Shown: piece by piece, positions 17,645-25,517 of the stretch | Layout: each line of letters opens with the position of its first letter | Numbering within the stretch: position 1 is the stretch's first letter | Assembly: GCA_016220095.1 (NCBI GenBank) | Contig: JACRIJ010000012.1 | Span: forward strand, 1-49,040 | Reading direction: 5' to 3' | Length of the DNA: 49,040 nucleotides | Source of the DNA: Planctomycetota bacterium | GTDB lineage: Bacteria; Planctomycetota; MHYJ01; JACQXL01; JACRIJ01 | The notes under the pieces: model-generated | Database searches by the model: none | What the model was told of the DNA's origin: nothing | Seen by the model: the letters and a program-made list of their open reading frames with translations, nothing else | Position numbers and translations under genes: made by a program

Positions 17645-17765
17645 GGCCTCTGTGAAGGTGGGTTTTTAAGCGGTATTTCGGTAGAGACTTGCCATGGCAA
17701 GTCTCTACATAATCATTGGTCATTTTAATATATATGTTATTTTCTTCACCCACCTTCACTAAGGC
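17645..17765. repeat. Nested palindromic element, copy A
   Basis: A perfect 28-bp palindrome (17681-17708, centre GCCATGGC, arms GTAGAGACTT) is enclosed by a 12-bp perfect inverted repeat GTGAAGGTGGGT (17652-17663) and its complement (17748-17759). The design matches the element at 25518-25635, where the outer arms are similar and the inner stem also begins TAGAG. No transposase is encoded, so it is MITE- or REP-like. Confidence 0.85.
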
Positions 17766-17865
17766 AATACCAGACGGCAAAACTCCATTTGCTGACCCCT
17801 TATTATACGATGCAGGGCGGGCAACGAACATGCTCCGCAATCCGGTTCCCGCGGGTTGGTTTAGT

Positions 17866-17920
17866 CCGTCGTTCGTCCCTATATATTCGCTACTCACTGC
17901 TCACTACTCGCTGCTTCGTT
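17866..17920. repeat. Text-like 'CGCTACTC' spacer
   Basis: Short-word near-repeats (CGTCGTTCGTCC, TCGCTACTCACTGCTCAC, TACTCGCTGCTTCG) fill the gap up to the end of the TPR gene. They resemble 7328-7392 and 23118-23192. Confidence 0.6.
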
Positions 17921-18688
17921 TCACTCCTCGTCTTTTTCTTTAAGCTCAAGGTATTTCTGGAAATGCTGATTTGACTTCTCCAGATCGTTGTTATTAGCGT
18001 AGAGTATGCCGAGGTTATAATGCGCCACTTTATCATTGGGGAAAAGCATGACGATCCGCACGAATTCCTCGATAGCCGCCGCGGGCCTGTTCAGAGACCT
18101 GTAGGTGCAGGCGATATTATTCCGCGCGTCAACGTTCGTAGAATCCAGCGATATGGATTTTTCAAATGCCACGAGGGCCTCATTAAATCTTCCGAGACGC
18201 CTGAGTGCGCATCCGAGGTTGTTATAAGCATCCGAAGAAGAGGAACCTGTTGAAATGACTTTCTTATACTCTTCTATAGCCTTTTCGTAATTCCCAAAAA
18301 GGCTGTAAGCCAGCCCGAGGTTCATGCGCGCTTCAGCGTCTGCCGGATCAAGTTTCATGACTTTTTCAAGTATGGTTATAGCCCTGCTGACCATGCCTTT
18401 GCGCAAACAGGCATAAGCGAGGTTATTCAGAAGAACCGTGTTATCGGGGTATTTTTGTATGCCTTTTTTCAGGACGCCTATGGCTTCATCGTAATACCGG
18501 CCTTCCACGTACAGGCAACCGAGGTTATTATACGCAAGGATATTTTCCCTGTCTTTTTTCAGGATTTTTTTCAGGCGTTCAATCGCCTGGCCGCGCTTGC
18601 CGGCATTAAACATCTGCATGGCCTCTTTTACCATTTCGCTGACATCCTTGCTTGTCTTCTTTTTTTTACTGTGCCTTTGTTTTACCAC
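17921..18688 (-). CDS. TPR-repeat protein
   Basis: The 255-residue protein begins with a very basic stretch (KQRHSKKKKTSK) and then contains about six tetratricopeptide repeats (from ~20 to ~250), each with the W/L-x2-LG-x2-Y/A-x8-A-x3-Y/F pattern, for example AYNNLGCLYVEGRYYDEAI and AYNNLGCALRRLGRFNEAL. There is no signal peptide, so it is probably cytoplasmic and acts as a scaffold. Its ATG overlaps the end of the LptC/A-like gene by 23 bp, placing it as the last gene of the kdsD-kdsC-lpt operon. A role in envelope assembly is inferred only from this position. The basic N-terminus might bind membrane or nucleic acid. Confidence 0.88.
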   Translation of the reverse strand: MVKQRHSKKKKTSKDVSEMVKEAMQMFNAGKRGQAIERLKKILKKDRENILAYNNLGCLYVEGRYYDEAIGVLKKGIQKYPDNTVLLNNLAYACLRKGMVSRAITILEKVMKLDPADAEARMNLGLAYSLFGNYEKAIEEYKKVISTGSSSSDAYNNLGCALRRLGRFNEALVAFEKSISLDSTNVDARNNIACTYRSLNRPAAAIEEFVRIVMLFPNDKVAHYNLGILYANNNDLEKSNQHFQKYLELKEKDEE

Positions 18689-20810
18689 GCAGGTATCCTT
18701 TCTTAGTTGTATTTACAGCGGTAATCTTATCCCAAGTCCCCTGTTCCGTATAGCCCTCCAGCATGAAATGTTCCGCCTGCATGACGTCGCTTTTGGATTC
18801 TATTTTCGCAAAAGGACTGCCTTTGACATTAAGAATTCCGCTGGCGAACTGCCATTCCAATTCATCGCCGTTTATCGTGCCGTCGGGAAACACGACCGAT
18901 ACCGCGTTTTTACAGAGGGCCCTGTCTATCCTATTATTAACGGCGTCAATGTAAAGCTCCACGTAATTTCCGGCGAGTTTTACGTTATTGCGCGTAAGAA
19001 CAACGTCTTTTTCCATTACGAGCATCTTGCCGCCGTTTCCAAGGATCGCAGGCCCTTTTGATACAGCCTGCAGGGATTCGCCGGCTTCGCCGGTGACAAC
19101 TATTTCTTTTTTGCCTTCCAGACGTATCCGGTCTTCTGTCGGGTAAATAAATATCTTTTCCGCCGACATCCTACTGGTGCCGGAATACATCTTTGCGCCG
19201 GTCTTTCCCGTCAAAAGGGTTTCGCCTTTCAGGTTATCCCTGAAAAGTTCATCCGCGTCAGCCATACGCTCGGTTCCTTTGTCTATTTTTACGTTATCAT
19301 ACGCATTTATCGTCATTATACCGCCATTAACTGAATCTGTTTTGACGACGAATTTGCCGGCAAGAATCGTGTACGAGGCGGCTCCATCCTGTGATGACGG
19401 CCCGAAAACGGCACTGCTTCCTCCAAGCGCTATACGCGCATCTTGTTCCGCGACCAGGACGCCTTCATTGGAATTCAGGGACATATTGCCCGCGAGTATA
19501 ACGGTATCATCCACTGCCAGCATAGACAATCCGATAACGTTCTTGATTTCCATCCTGCCTGACCTGGCATTGATTTCCAGCCAATCGCTTTTTGCAATGA
19601 CATTCTGGCTGCCTGAAAGCGTACCGCCCTGGACAAGGACGCAATTACCCTCCGAGTGTATCTCCTGCAGGGATTCCTTATCCTGCGCGGCATCCCGGCC
19701 AAGGCGCAGGCTCACGGCATCTCCGTAGAGATTCATATCCATGTTTTTGAATTTCACCGAACCGTTGAATTTCATTATCATGCCGTCCTTGCCGCGCGCA
19801 ATGCCGGCGTCTTTCGTGCATAGCGCGGATATTCCATTTGGCGGAGAATTGACCGTAATGGCATTGCCGTAGCATGTCACGAACTGTTCTTTTGCGACAT
19901 CATAGACTATTTTATCCGCAAAAGCGTCCATAAAATCCGATTCAAGGCTTGCGTTGCCTTGCGCGAAAATATATTCAACAACCGGACCAACGGGTTTTGC
20001 CTGACTGTCTCCGGCATTCTTTGCCGGGAAGAAAAGCCGCAGTTTGACACGCGACGCCTTTATGCGCGTAACGCCGGATTCCGCGGTATCATAGACTATG
20101 CCGACATCATCATTGAAAACGAGAATAGTTTTTTCCGCGCCGTTTTCATCAACTGGAAGCGTTGCAATCTCAAGAGCGCCCGAGGAATTTGCCGCGAGCG
20201 TTTCCGCGGGAAAAACCAGGTTTTCCGGCGGCGGCGCTGTCTGGGAAAGGATTGTGTCGTCCAGCGGGCCTGAGACATACACGAAAGGGTCTTTTCTTAC
20301 CACGACTTTTTTAAGGTCCGAATCGCCGTCCAATCCTATGCCGGAGAGTTTTATTTTATTATTACTGACGGTTATGGAGCTGTTGGACCTGATGGTCTTG
20401 GCGGAAAGGTTTGAAAAAAGCTCTTCTGTCCTGAGCGTAATGCCGTTGGAATTGACCGCCTCCACACTGCCGTTCAGGGCAAGCTCTTCTTTCTGTTTAT
20501 TCAGAGCCCCGGATTTCGCAGTGCACTTAACGAGTATCTGTTGAGTCTGGGAACCGGAAGTAAGGTCATAGAAAAACACCTCCGGTTCTGTCAGGGTCAT
20601 GAAGCTGTCATTTTCTATCCTTGCGGTTTTACTTGAAACATCGGCGACAAGTTGATTTTGCGCATTTATGTATGACCACGAAAACTTGACAAATTCCTTT
20701 ACCGGCGGCGGTTGAGGAGTTTCCTGGGCATACAGCGCCGAACCGCAAATAACCGCGAACAGCGCGGCCCTGATTATCTTTCCAGGTATTTTTTCATCAA
20801 ACCTTCCCAT
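18666..20810 (-). CDS. Large LptC/LptA-like LPS-transport protein
   Basis: LptC and LptA carry LPS across the periplasm in a beta-jellyroll groove. This 714-residue exported protein has an N-terminal signal or anchor segment (RAALFAVICGSALYA, about 13-27), an LptC-like part (about 40-175: ARIENDSFMTLTEPEVFFYD, LNGSVEAVNSNGITLRTEEL, IKLSGIGLDGD) and then several OstA/LptA-type repeats to the end (such as YIFAQGNASLESDFMDAFADK and FNGSVKFKNMDMNLYGDAVS-like units). Gene order kdsD-kdsC-lptC/A equals the proteobacterial yrb locus, but here lptC and lptA appear fused and enlarged (each is normally ~190 residues), and lptB is missing. It overlaps kdsC by 37 bp. Assignment rests on order plus motifs. 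Confidence 0.78.
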   Translation of the reverse strand: MGRFDEKIPGKIIRAALFAVICGSALYAQETPQPPPVKEFVKFSWSYINAQNQLVADVSSKTARIENDSFMTLTEPEVFFYDLTSGSQTQQILVKCTAKSGALNKQKEELALNGSVEAVNSNGITLRTEELFSNLSAKTIRSNSSITVSNNKIKLSGIGLDGDSDLKKVVVRKDPFVYVSGPLDDTILSQTAPPPENLVFPAETLAANSSGALEIATLPVDENGAEKTILVFNDDVGIVYDTAESGVTRIKASRVKLRLFFPAKNAGDSQAKPVGPVVEYIFAQGNASLESDFMDAFADKIVYDVAKEQFVTCYGNAITVNSPPNGISALCTKDAGIARGKDGMIMKFNGSVKFKNMDMNLYGDAVSLRLGRDAAQDKESLQEIHSEGNCVLVQGGTLSGSQNVIAKSDWLEINARSGRMEIKNVIGLSMLAVDDTVILAGNMSLNSNEGVLVAEQDARIALGGSSAVFGPSSQDGAASYTILAGKFVVKTDSVNGGIMTINAYDNVKIDKGTERMADADELFRDNLKGETLLTGKTGAKMYSGTSRMSAEKIFIYPTEDRIRLEGKKEIVVTGEAGESLQAVSKGPAILGNGGKMLVMEKDVVLTRNNVKLAGNYVELYIDAVNNRIDRALCKNAVSVVFPDGTINGDELEWQFASGILNVKGSPFAKIESKSDVMQAEHFMLEGYTEQGTWDKITAVNTTKKGYLRGKTKAQ

Positions 20811-21310
20811 TTATTTTGCGCCTTCAAAATGAGTTCGGCAATTTCCCTCGCGGCGCCTTTTCCGCCGGGGCGTTTAGTGATATAATGAGCGACTTCTTTA
20901 ACTTCAACTCCCGCGTTTTCCACTGCCACTGCAAGGCCTGCGCGCCGCAGTACCGGGATATCCGCGAGATCGTCCCCGGCATAGCAGATTTCTTCAGGGT
21001 CAATCACATGCACCTTGAGGATCTTCTCAAATACAAGAACCTTATCAAGGGCCTTTTGATATACGTCGGTTATGCCGAGTTCGTTGGCCCTGAATTCAAC
21101 TGCCTTGGACGTCCTGCCGGTTATAATACCGGTTTTCAGACCGCACCTGATAAGGTATTTGATGCCTACGCCGTCTTGGGCGTTAAAGACCTTGCTTTCA
21201 ACGCCGTTATCGTCAAAGATGATTTCACCGGCCGTAAGGACGCCGTCAACGTCAAAAAGGACCATCTTGATTTTCTCTATTCTTGCCTGTAGTTTTTCAT
21301 CCATATGCAT
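20774..21310 (-). CDS. kdsC: 3-deoxy-D-manno-octulosonate 8-phosphate phosphatase
   Basis: KdsC removes the phosphate from Kdo-8-phosphate, the third step to CMP-Kdo for LPS inner core. It is a small HAD phosphatase without cap domain; the 178-residue length fits. Motifs seen: DVDGVLT (about 20-26, nucleophile and acid Asp), IITGR (motif II, about 62-66), a Lys in QKALDK (about 85-90) and GDDLADIPVL (about 112-121). The start is ATG (21310), with a second ATG two codons later and no clear Shine-Dalgarno. It follows kdsD after a gap with a broken small frame and overlaps the next gene, as in the yrb locus of proteobacteria. Tetramer formation is typical of the family. Confidence 0.95.
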   Translation of the reverse strand: MHMDEKLQARIEKIKMVLFDVDGVLTAGEIIFDDNGVESKVFNAQDGVGIKYLIRCGLKTGIITGRTSKAVEFRANELGITDVYQKALDKVLVFEKILKVHVIDPEEICYAGDDLADIPVLRRAGLAVAVENAGVEVKEVAHYITKRPGGKGAAREIAELILKAQNKWEGLMKKYLER

Positions 21311-21341
21311 TAAATAAAAACAGCTATAGTTAACATAATCT

Positions 21342-21534
21342 TTATTTTATTGTTTCCTGTTGCGAAGCTTTATTTACTTCCTCTATTCTTGAGGTCAGTT
21401 TTTTTATTATTCGGTCAATATAGTCAAGGTCTTTTCTATCCTGCTCTGCGCGGACTTGTTCTTCAAGATACGGCAAGGGTATTCATACACAAACATCCCA
21501 AGGCAATAAATATCATCATTACAAATGTTTTCAT
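21342..21534 (-). pseudogene. Small exported protein gene, apparently frameshifted
   Basis: From ATG at 21534 a 23-codon frame reads like a signal peptide (KTFVMMIFIALGCLCMNTLA) and stops at 21463. In another frame, starting around TTG ~21475, a charged helical stretch continues (PYLEEQVRAEQDRKDLDYI, then RIIKKLTSRIEEVNKA) to a stop at 21342-21344. Joined by one frameshift near 21475 they would make a ~65-residue exported coiled-coil protein between kdsD and kdsC. It may be a real frameshift, a sequencing error, or chance; the fit of signal peptide plus amphipathic charged helix in the operon direction makes a broken gene plausible. Confidence 0.4.
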
Positions 21535-21631
21535 AACTGTGCGTTTCTGCAAATCACGTGTCCTGATTATTAAGGAAAAACAGGCTTTATGTGTGCCGTC
21601 TCAGCAGAGGCACTTGCATGTGAACTCCTAA

Positions 21632-22600
21632 CTAAACCAGCCCAATTTCCAGAAGGTCCTGCACGTCCAGCAAGCCCTTCAGCATTCCTTTATCGTCAAC
21701 CACGGGCAATTCGTCAATTTTCTTATCTTTCATTAATTTTACGGCTTCAGTAACAAGGGCGCCGTATTTTATTGTTTTAGGAGAAGCCGTCATGACTTCC
21801 CTGACATTGCGCACAAGCACTTCGGCGCCTTCTTTTTCAATGAATCTGCGCAGGTCACCGTCCGTAAAAATGCCTTTAAGGCGGCCTTTCTTGTCCACGA
21901 CAGACGCGGCCCCGGCGCGGGCCTTTGTTATCGCCATCAGCACGTCCTTAACGGTATCTTCTTCACGGACAACAGGGCTATTGCCGCCTTTGCGCATCAC
22001 ATCGCTTACCTTAAGCATCTTGACGCCCAAGTGTCCGCCGGTATGATAAAAGGCAAAATCTTCCGCGGAAAAATCCCTGTTTTTAAGCACTGTCATTGAC
22101 AAAGCGTCGCCGAGCGCGAGCGCCGCCGTAGTGCTTGCCGAAGGCGACAAGCCGAGAGGGCAAACCTCCCTGATCTCGCCGGTTTCAAGCACTATATCGC
22201 TGAATCTTCCGAGCGACGAGGTTTTTCGGGAGGTGATTGAAATCATTTTCGCGCCTATTTTTTTTAATAAAGGGATGAGACGCACTATTTCTTCGCTTTC
22301 GCCGCTATTGGATATTATCAGGACGACATCTTCAGCAGTCACCCTGCCGAGATCGCCGTGAAATGCCTCGGCTGTATGCATGTATAATGACGGCGTACCG
22401 GTGCTTGCGAAAGTCGCGGAAATCTTCTGCGCGACTATGCCTGCCTTGCCTATGCCGGTCAACACGACCCTGCCTTTGCAGGCAAGAATAAGCCGTACGG
22501 CTCCGGAGAAATCGGCTCCGAGGCCTTTCTTAAGGGAATTGATAGCCTCCGCTTCAGCTTCAAGAACCTTGCGGGCATATTTAATATCTGATTTATTCAT
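21632..22600 (-). CDS. kdsD: D-arabinose 5-phosphate isomerase
   Basis: KdsD (KpsF family) converts ribulose-5-phosphate to arabinose-5-phosphate, the first committed precursor of Kdo. The 322-residue protein has a SIS sugar-isomerase domain (about 30-180: GRVVLTGIGKAGIVAQKISATF-like start, LIISNSGESEEIVRL, PLGLSPSASTTAALALGDAL) and two CBS domains (about 200-322) with DLRRFIEK and DELPVVDDKGMLKGLLDVQD. The active-site His in HTAEAFHGDLG is present. Its ATG directly follows a run of ten T, and the only Shine-Dalgarno (GGCGGAGG) is the 3' strand of the closing stem of the upstream 6S RNA. kdsC follows, so most of the Kdo branch is here; kdsA and kdsB are elsewhere. Confidence 0.95.
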   Translation of the reverse strand: MNKSDIKYARKVLEAEAEAINSLKKGLGADFSGAVRLILACKGRVVLTGIGKAGIVAQKISATFASTGTPSLYMHTAEAFHGDLGRVTAEDVVLIISNSGESEEIVRLIPLLKKIGAKMISITSRKTSSLGRFSDIVLETGEIREVCPLGLSPSASTTAALALGDALSMTVLKNRDFSAEDFAFYHTGGHLGVKMLKVSDVMRKGGNSPVVREEDTVKDVLMAITKARAGAASVVDKKGRLKGIFTDGDLRRFIEKEGAEVLVRNVREVMTASPKTIKYGALVTEAVKLMKDKKIDELPVVDDKGMLKGLLDVQDLLEIGLV

Positions 22601-22785
22601 AAAAAAAAAACCTCCGCCATTGCCGTGTCAGAAGTCATCCAGAACCCTTATTTTAGGTGGGTGCCCTATTGGATATTTCTGCCTATCCCTCAATGAAGGA
22701 CATAACATAGACATCCAAAAACCGGGCTCCCGCGTCTGAACTTGTAGGTTCAATAAAAACATACTGCCACGAACAGGGCAGAGGT
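22601..22785 (-). ncRNA. ssrS: 6S RNA
   Basis: A ~180-nt RNA begins at the expected start of a strong promoter (A22785). Its first nine bases (ACCUCUGCC) pair with GGCGGAGGU at the 3' end (22610-22618), followed by ten U. Inside, CGUGgCAG pairs with CUGaCACG, then comes a large asymmetric bubble and a long apical arm (GGGaGCCC with GGGCaCCC, UUGGAU with AUCCAA, GUCUAU with AUAGGC). GUUCGUG near the 5' end and CACCCACCU...GGGUUC on the 3' side resemble conserved 6S positions. 6S RNA mimics an open promoter and binds sigma-70 RNA polymerase. Identification is by hand-drawn pairing and landmarks, not a covariance search. Confidence 0.82.
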
Positions 22786-22791
22786 AACGGT

Positions 22792-22820
22792 ATTATAGCT
22801 TGCAGGCTCCATTTTTGCAA
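22792..22820 (-). promoter_or_regulatory. Sigma-70 promoter of 6S RNA / kdsD operon
   Basis: On the minus strand TTGCAA (22815-22820) and a perfect TATAAT (22792-22797) are exactly 17 bp apart. The predicted start, seven bases on, is the first base of the 6S closing stem. No separate promoter for kdsD fits in the 6S gene, so this promoter may serve the whole kds-lpt operon by read-through. Confidence 0.85.
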
Positions 22821-22822
22821 GA

Positions 22823-23189
22823 GTTTTTTAACAACAGAATTTTTTTACGACAGATTAAACGGATTGACGGTCAAACAACGAAATGACGACGATTTTTACA
22901 GGGACTTGACGAGACCTTAAGAGACTTGCAGCTGACGAAACGACTGATTCCAGACGCAAGACTTAAGACTCTGGACTTTGTATCGTCCTTTATTATTCAT
23001 TTTTCATGCTTCATACTTGGTATAAACAGAGGTAAAAAACCATCCATCAATAACACCTGTCATCCTTACAGGATTTTATATGCTTAACATTACTTTAACC
23101 GTGATCGGTTTATTCCGTTCGTTGCACGTCCTTCGTCCTCATCCGTATCGCGTCATCGTCCCTCGATGCTCGCTACTCACTACTCGCTA
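22823..23189. repeat. Text-like spacer between acidic-protein gene and 6S RNA
   Basis: No gene is seen. The stretch contains short-word near-repeats: GACTTAAGACTCTGGAC, TTCATTTTTCATGCTTC and, at 23118-23189, GTTCGTTGCACGTCC, CGTCCCTCGATGCTCG, CTACTCACTACTCGC. The same word classes occur at 7328-7392, 15886-15955 and 17866-17915. Confidence 0.6.
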
Positions 23190-24518
23190 CTATTTAGACG
23201 TATGCGAATTATACGCATGTACTATATTAGGAAGGAGGAAAACAACCGACAGTACAAACGGAACCACTGATGACGGCGAAATCAAGCCGAGCACCAGCCA
23301 GAAAATTCCTATAAGTACCGTTATGACAGGCAGTATTTCCTTGAAATGCTCCAGGACAAGATATGCTTCTTTGAAAGGAAATGCGATAATGCTTACAACA
23401 TTATCAGCTAAACCCGAAATAAATTTCACAAATCCCTGCCACAACACCCTTAACGCAGTGCTTATGACAAAGCTTGACGGCAATTCCTGCTGTTTGTATC
23501 CTTCATCCTTCGCCGATGCTTCTTTTTGCGCCGGCGTTACAGCCGCAATTTCCGGTTCCTCAGCAATAGCAGGTTCTTCCGTATAAGCCGGGCTTTCCGG
23601 CAACTCTTCCTGTATCGGAATGTCAGGTTCTTTTGAAATATCCCCGGATTGCGCTAATTCCGGCTGTGACTGCAATATCTGATTAATAAGGTCTTCTTCA
23701 ATATTTAGCGTTCCCTGGCCTGAAGGCGCGTCAACTGCGGGAGAACTGCCGGCGTTTCCCATGCCTGCCTCACGGACAAGGGCGTCTATCATATCCTGTT
23801 GAATCGGCTCTTCCGGCACAACGGTTTCTTCTATGGTACGCGAAAGTTCGTTCAGGACGTCATGATGGGAAATATCCGCGGCCTCGTTTTCCGGCGACGA
23901 GATGCCAGGCTCCGGCTGGTCCGAGATTATCTCATCAACAGGCGCCTGCCTCTGGAAAGGCGTCTGCTCCACAAGATTGCGCACCGTAAGTTCATCGGCA
24001 ACTTTATCATGTTCTTTCAGCGCGTCTGCAAGTATGTTATTTATCTGTTCATCTGAAACATCAAGGACAACCCTGTTCTTCTCCACATGGGATGAAACCG
24101 GCCCGGACTGCAGGACAGGTTCTGACTGCCGTACCGGTTCAGGCTGTTGAACAGGCTCAACGCGTTCTTCAACCTGCGCGGCAGGAATTTCAGTCGGAAC
24201 GGGCTGTACTGCTTCAACAACGGGTTCTTCCTTAGCAAGTTCTTCCTTGAAAGGCGGGAGATTCCGTGCCGGCTGGTCTGGTATGGCGGGTTCAGAACCC
24301 ATTTCGGAAATAGTTTTGCTGATTATTTCGGACATATTGTCCCTGATATGCGAAGGAGATGCGGCGCCGTCAGGCCGGGTTTTTTGAAGAATATCCTTGA
24401 CTGCCTTATCGGCTATAGCGCCGTATTTTTCCAGGGCGCTCTGGTCAAGAGAAATGCCCTTGCCGAGCAATTCATTCAGGTTTGCATCCGGGTTGTTTTT
24501 TGACGGAGTTTCTTCCAT
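23190..24518 (-). CDS. Acidic low-complexity protein with C-terminal membrane segments
   Basis: No family recognised. The 442-residue protein is mostly acidic and Pro/Gln/Glu-rich (about 60-340), with a short run of near-repeats (QPEPVRQSEPVLQSGPV, about 123-140), and probably disordered in the cytoplasm. The last ~90 residues hold an amphipathic or re-entrant helix (VLWQGFVKFISGLADNVVS) and two membrane helices (ILPVITVLIGIFWLVLGLI and VVPFVLSVVFLLPNIV). Only the tail is anchored, so it may act as a large cytoplasmic tether. There is no Shine-Dalgarno; ATG is preceded by TATTATAT. It is between two repeat-rich gaps, with no operon partner on either side. Function unknown. Confidence 0.75.
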   Translation of the reverse strand: MEETPSKNNPDANLNELLGKGISLDQSALEKYGAIADKAVKDILQKTRPDGAASPSHIRDNMSEIISKTISEMGSEPAIPDQPARNLPPFKEELAKEEPVVEAVQPVPTEIPAAQVEERVEPVQQPEPVRQSEPVLQSGPVSSHVEKNRVVLDVSDEQINNILADALKEHDKVADELTVRNLVEQTPFQRQAPVDEIISDQPEPGISSPENEAADISHHDVLNELSRTIEETVVPEEPIQQDMIDALVREAGMGNAGSSPAVDAPSGQGTLNIEEDLINQILQSQPELAQSGDISKEPDIPIQEELPESPAYTEEPAIAEEPEIAAVTPAQKEASAKDEGYKQQELPSSFVISTALRVLWQGFVKFISGLADNVVSIIAFPFKEAYLVLEHFKEILPVITVLIGIFWLVLGLISPSSVVPFVLSVVFLLPNIVHAYNSHTSK

Positions 24519-24589
24519 ATATAATATATATCGGACACTAAGGCATTAAGACTGCATGGAAAAAAACCAAGATTCCGCAGAAATGCATG

Positions 24590-24664
24590 ACAAGAAATTT
24601 TACATCCGCAGTCCTAAATCTGCAATCTCGGATCTTACTTCTTAAATCTTATATCTTAAATCGT
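24590..24664. repeat. Text-like 'AAATCTTA' spacer
   Basis: Near-repeats of the word AAATCT (CCTAAATCTGCAATCTCGG, TTCTTAAATCTTATATC) occupy the gap. Equivalent wording, sometimes reverse-complemented, lies at 33877-33945, 37744-37790, 39792-39830 and 46330-46441. Confidence 0.55.
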
Positions 24665-25453
24665 TTATGCTATATGCGCTATCCCTACCCTATCCGCGAC
24701 CGGCACGGCCTCAAGGGCCTTAATCATCTGCGGGTCATATCGCGAAACATTCGCGTACAGGTCGGCAATGGCCTCCTCAGGCGTCATATTCGGTTGTTTT
24801 CTGTATTGCCTGTCGGCAGTCATGGCGTCATACGAATCCGCGACCCGGATTATCTTGGCTCCTAACGCTATCTGGCCGTTGCGCAGTTTATGGGGATACC
24901 CCGTACCGTCAATATTTTCATGATGCTGTTCAATAATCTTGAATATTTCCTCCGAAGCCCCCGGCAATTTCCCTTTCTTATCCTTTGTAAGTTCCCTTAT
25001 AAGCGCGGCGCTGTTTGTGGGATGGTCATAAATGCGCCTTTTGTCTTCTTCCGTAAAATCCGTATAGCTCTTCTCATAAAGCAACAGATTATTCCAACTT
25101 GTTTTTTCTATATCGTGCAGGAGAGCCGCGACAGTTATCTCACTGCGTTCCTTCGCGGTTATATTCAAATGGTTAAACATCGCGTACGTATAGAACGCGA
25201 CCCTCTTGGGATGCGTAACAATGTAATAATAGGCGACGTTTTCCGACTGGGCAATGATTCTCTTGACGTGCGTACCGGCGTCATCTATGAATTCAAGCTT
25301 GGTTCCAATTGTACCTTCACGGGCAGAAGACGCGCCCACAATTACTTTATAAAACTTATTCAGCATCTCAAACGCAGGCCTTGTAAATACTCCCATATCT
25401 ACAAGTTCCGCAGAATTTATGTTGTACAAAACAAGCAAATCCGCAAATAGCAT
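24665..25453 (-). CDS. HD-GYP domain phosphodiesterase
   Basis: HD-GYP proteins hydrolyse cyclic di-GMP at a two- or three-metal site. In this 262-residue protein the domain occupies about 75-245. Visible motifs: RVAFYTYAM, HDIEK (metal-binding HD pair, with Glu where Gly is usual), DHPTNSAALI (HP), QHHENIDGTGYP (HHE and the GYP triplet) and IIRVADSYDAMTADRQYRK. An N-terminal ~75 residues without known domain precede it. A TATTAT box lies seven bases before the ATG, so the mRNA may be leaderless, or the start could be an internal ATG at about codon 20. No diguanylate cyclase is encoded in the window, so a signalling partner is elsewhere. Confidence 0.92.
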   Translation of the reverse strand: MLFADLLVLYNINSAELVDMGVFTRPAFEMLNKFYKVIVGASSAREGTIGTKLEFIDDAGTHVKRIIAQSENVAYYYIVTHPKRVAFYTYAMFNHLNITAKERSEITVAALLHDIEKTSWNNLLLYEKSYTDFTEEDKRRIYDHPTNSAALIRELTKDKKGKLPGASEEIFKIIEQHHENIDGTGYPHKLRNGQIALGAKIIRVADSYDAMTADRQYRKQPNMTPEEAIADLYANVSRYDPQMIKALEAVPVADRVGIAHIA

Positions 25454-25460
25454 GGGATAG

Positions 25461-25489
25461 ATAATACAACGCTCATTGTTTTATGTCAA
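25461..25489 (-). promoter_or_regulatory. Sigma-70-type promoter of the HD-GYP gene
   Basis: On the minus strand TTGACA (25484-25489, perfect) and TATTAT (25461-25466) are 17 bp apart. The -10 box ends seven bases before the ATG at 25453, so transcription would begin at the start codon. Confidence 0.72.
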
Positions 25490-25517
25490 GAGAAAACAAA
25501 GGAAGGCGGTAAGGCAG

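Noticed and set aside
17628..17897. 89-codon minus-strand frame between the macro-domain and TPR genes
   Set aside because: It runs through the nested palindrome and text-like spacer and has no start signal or domain.
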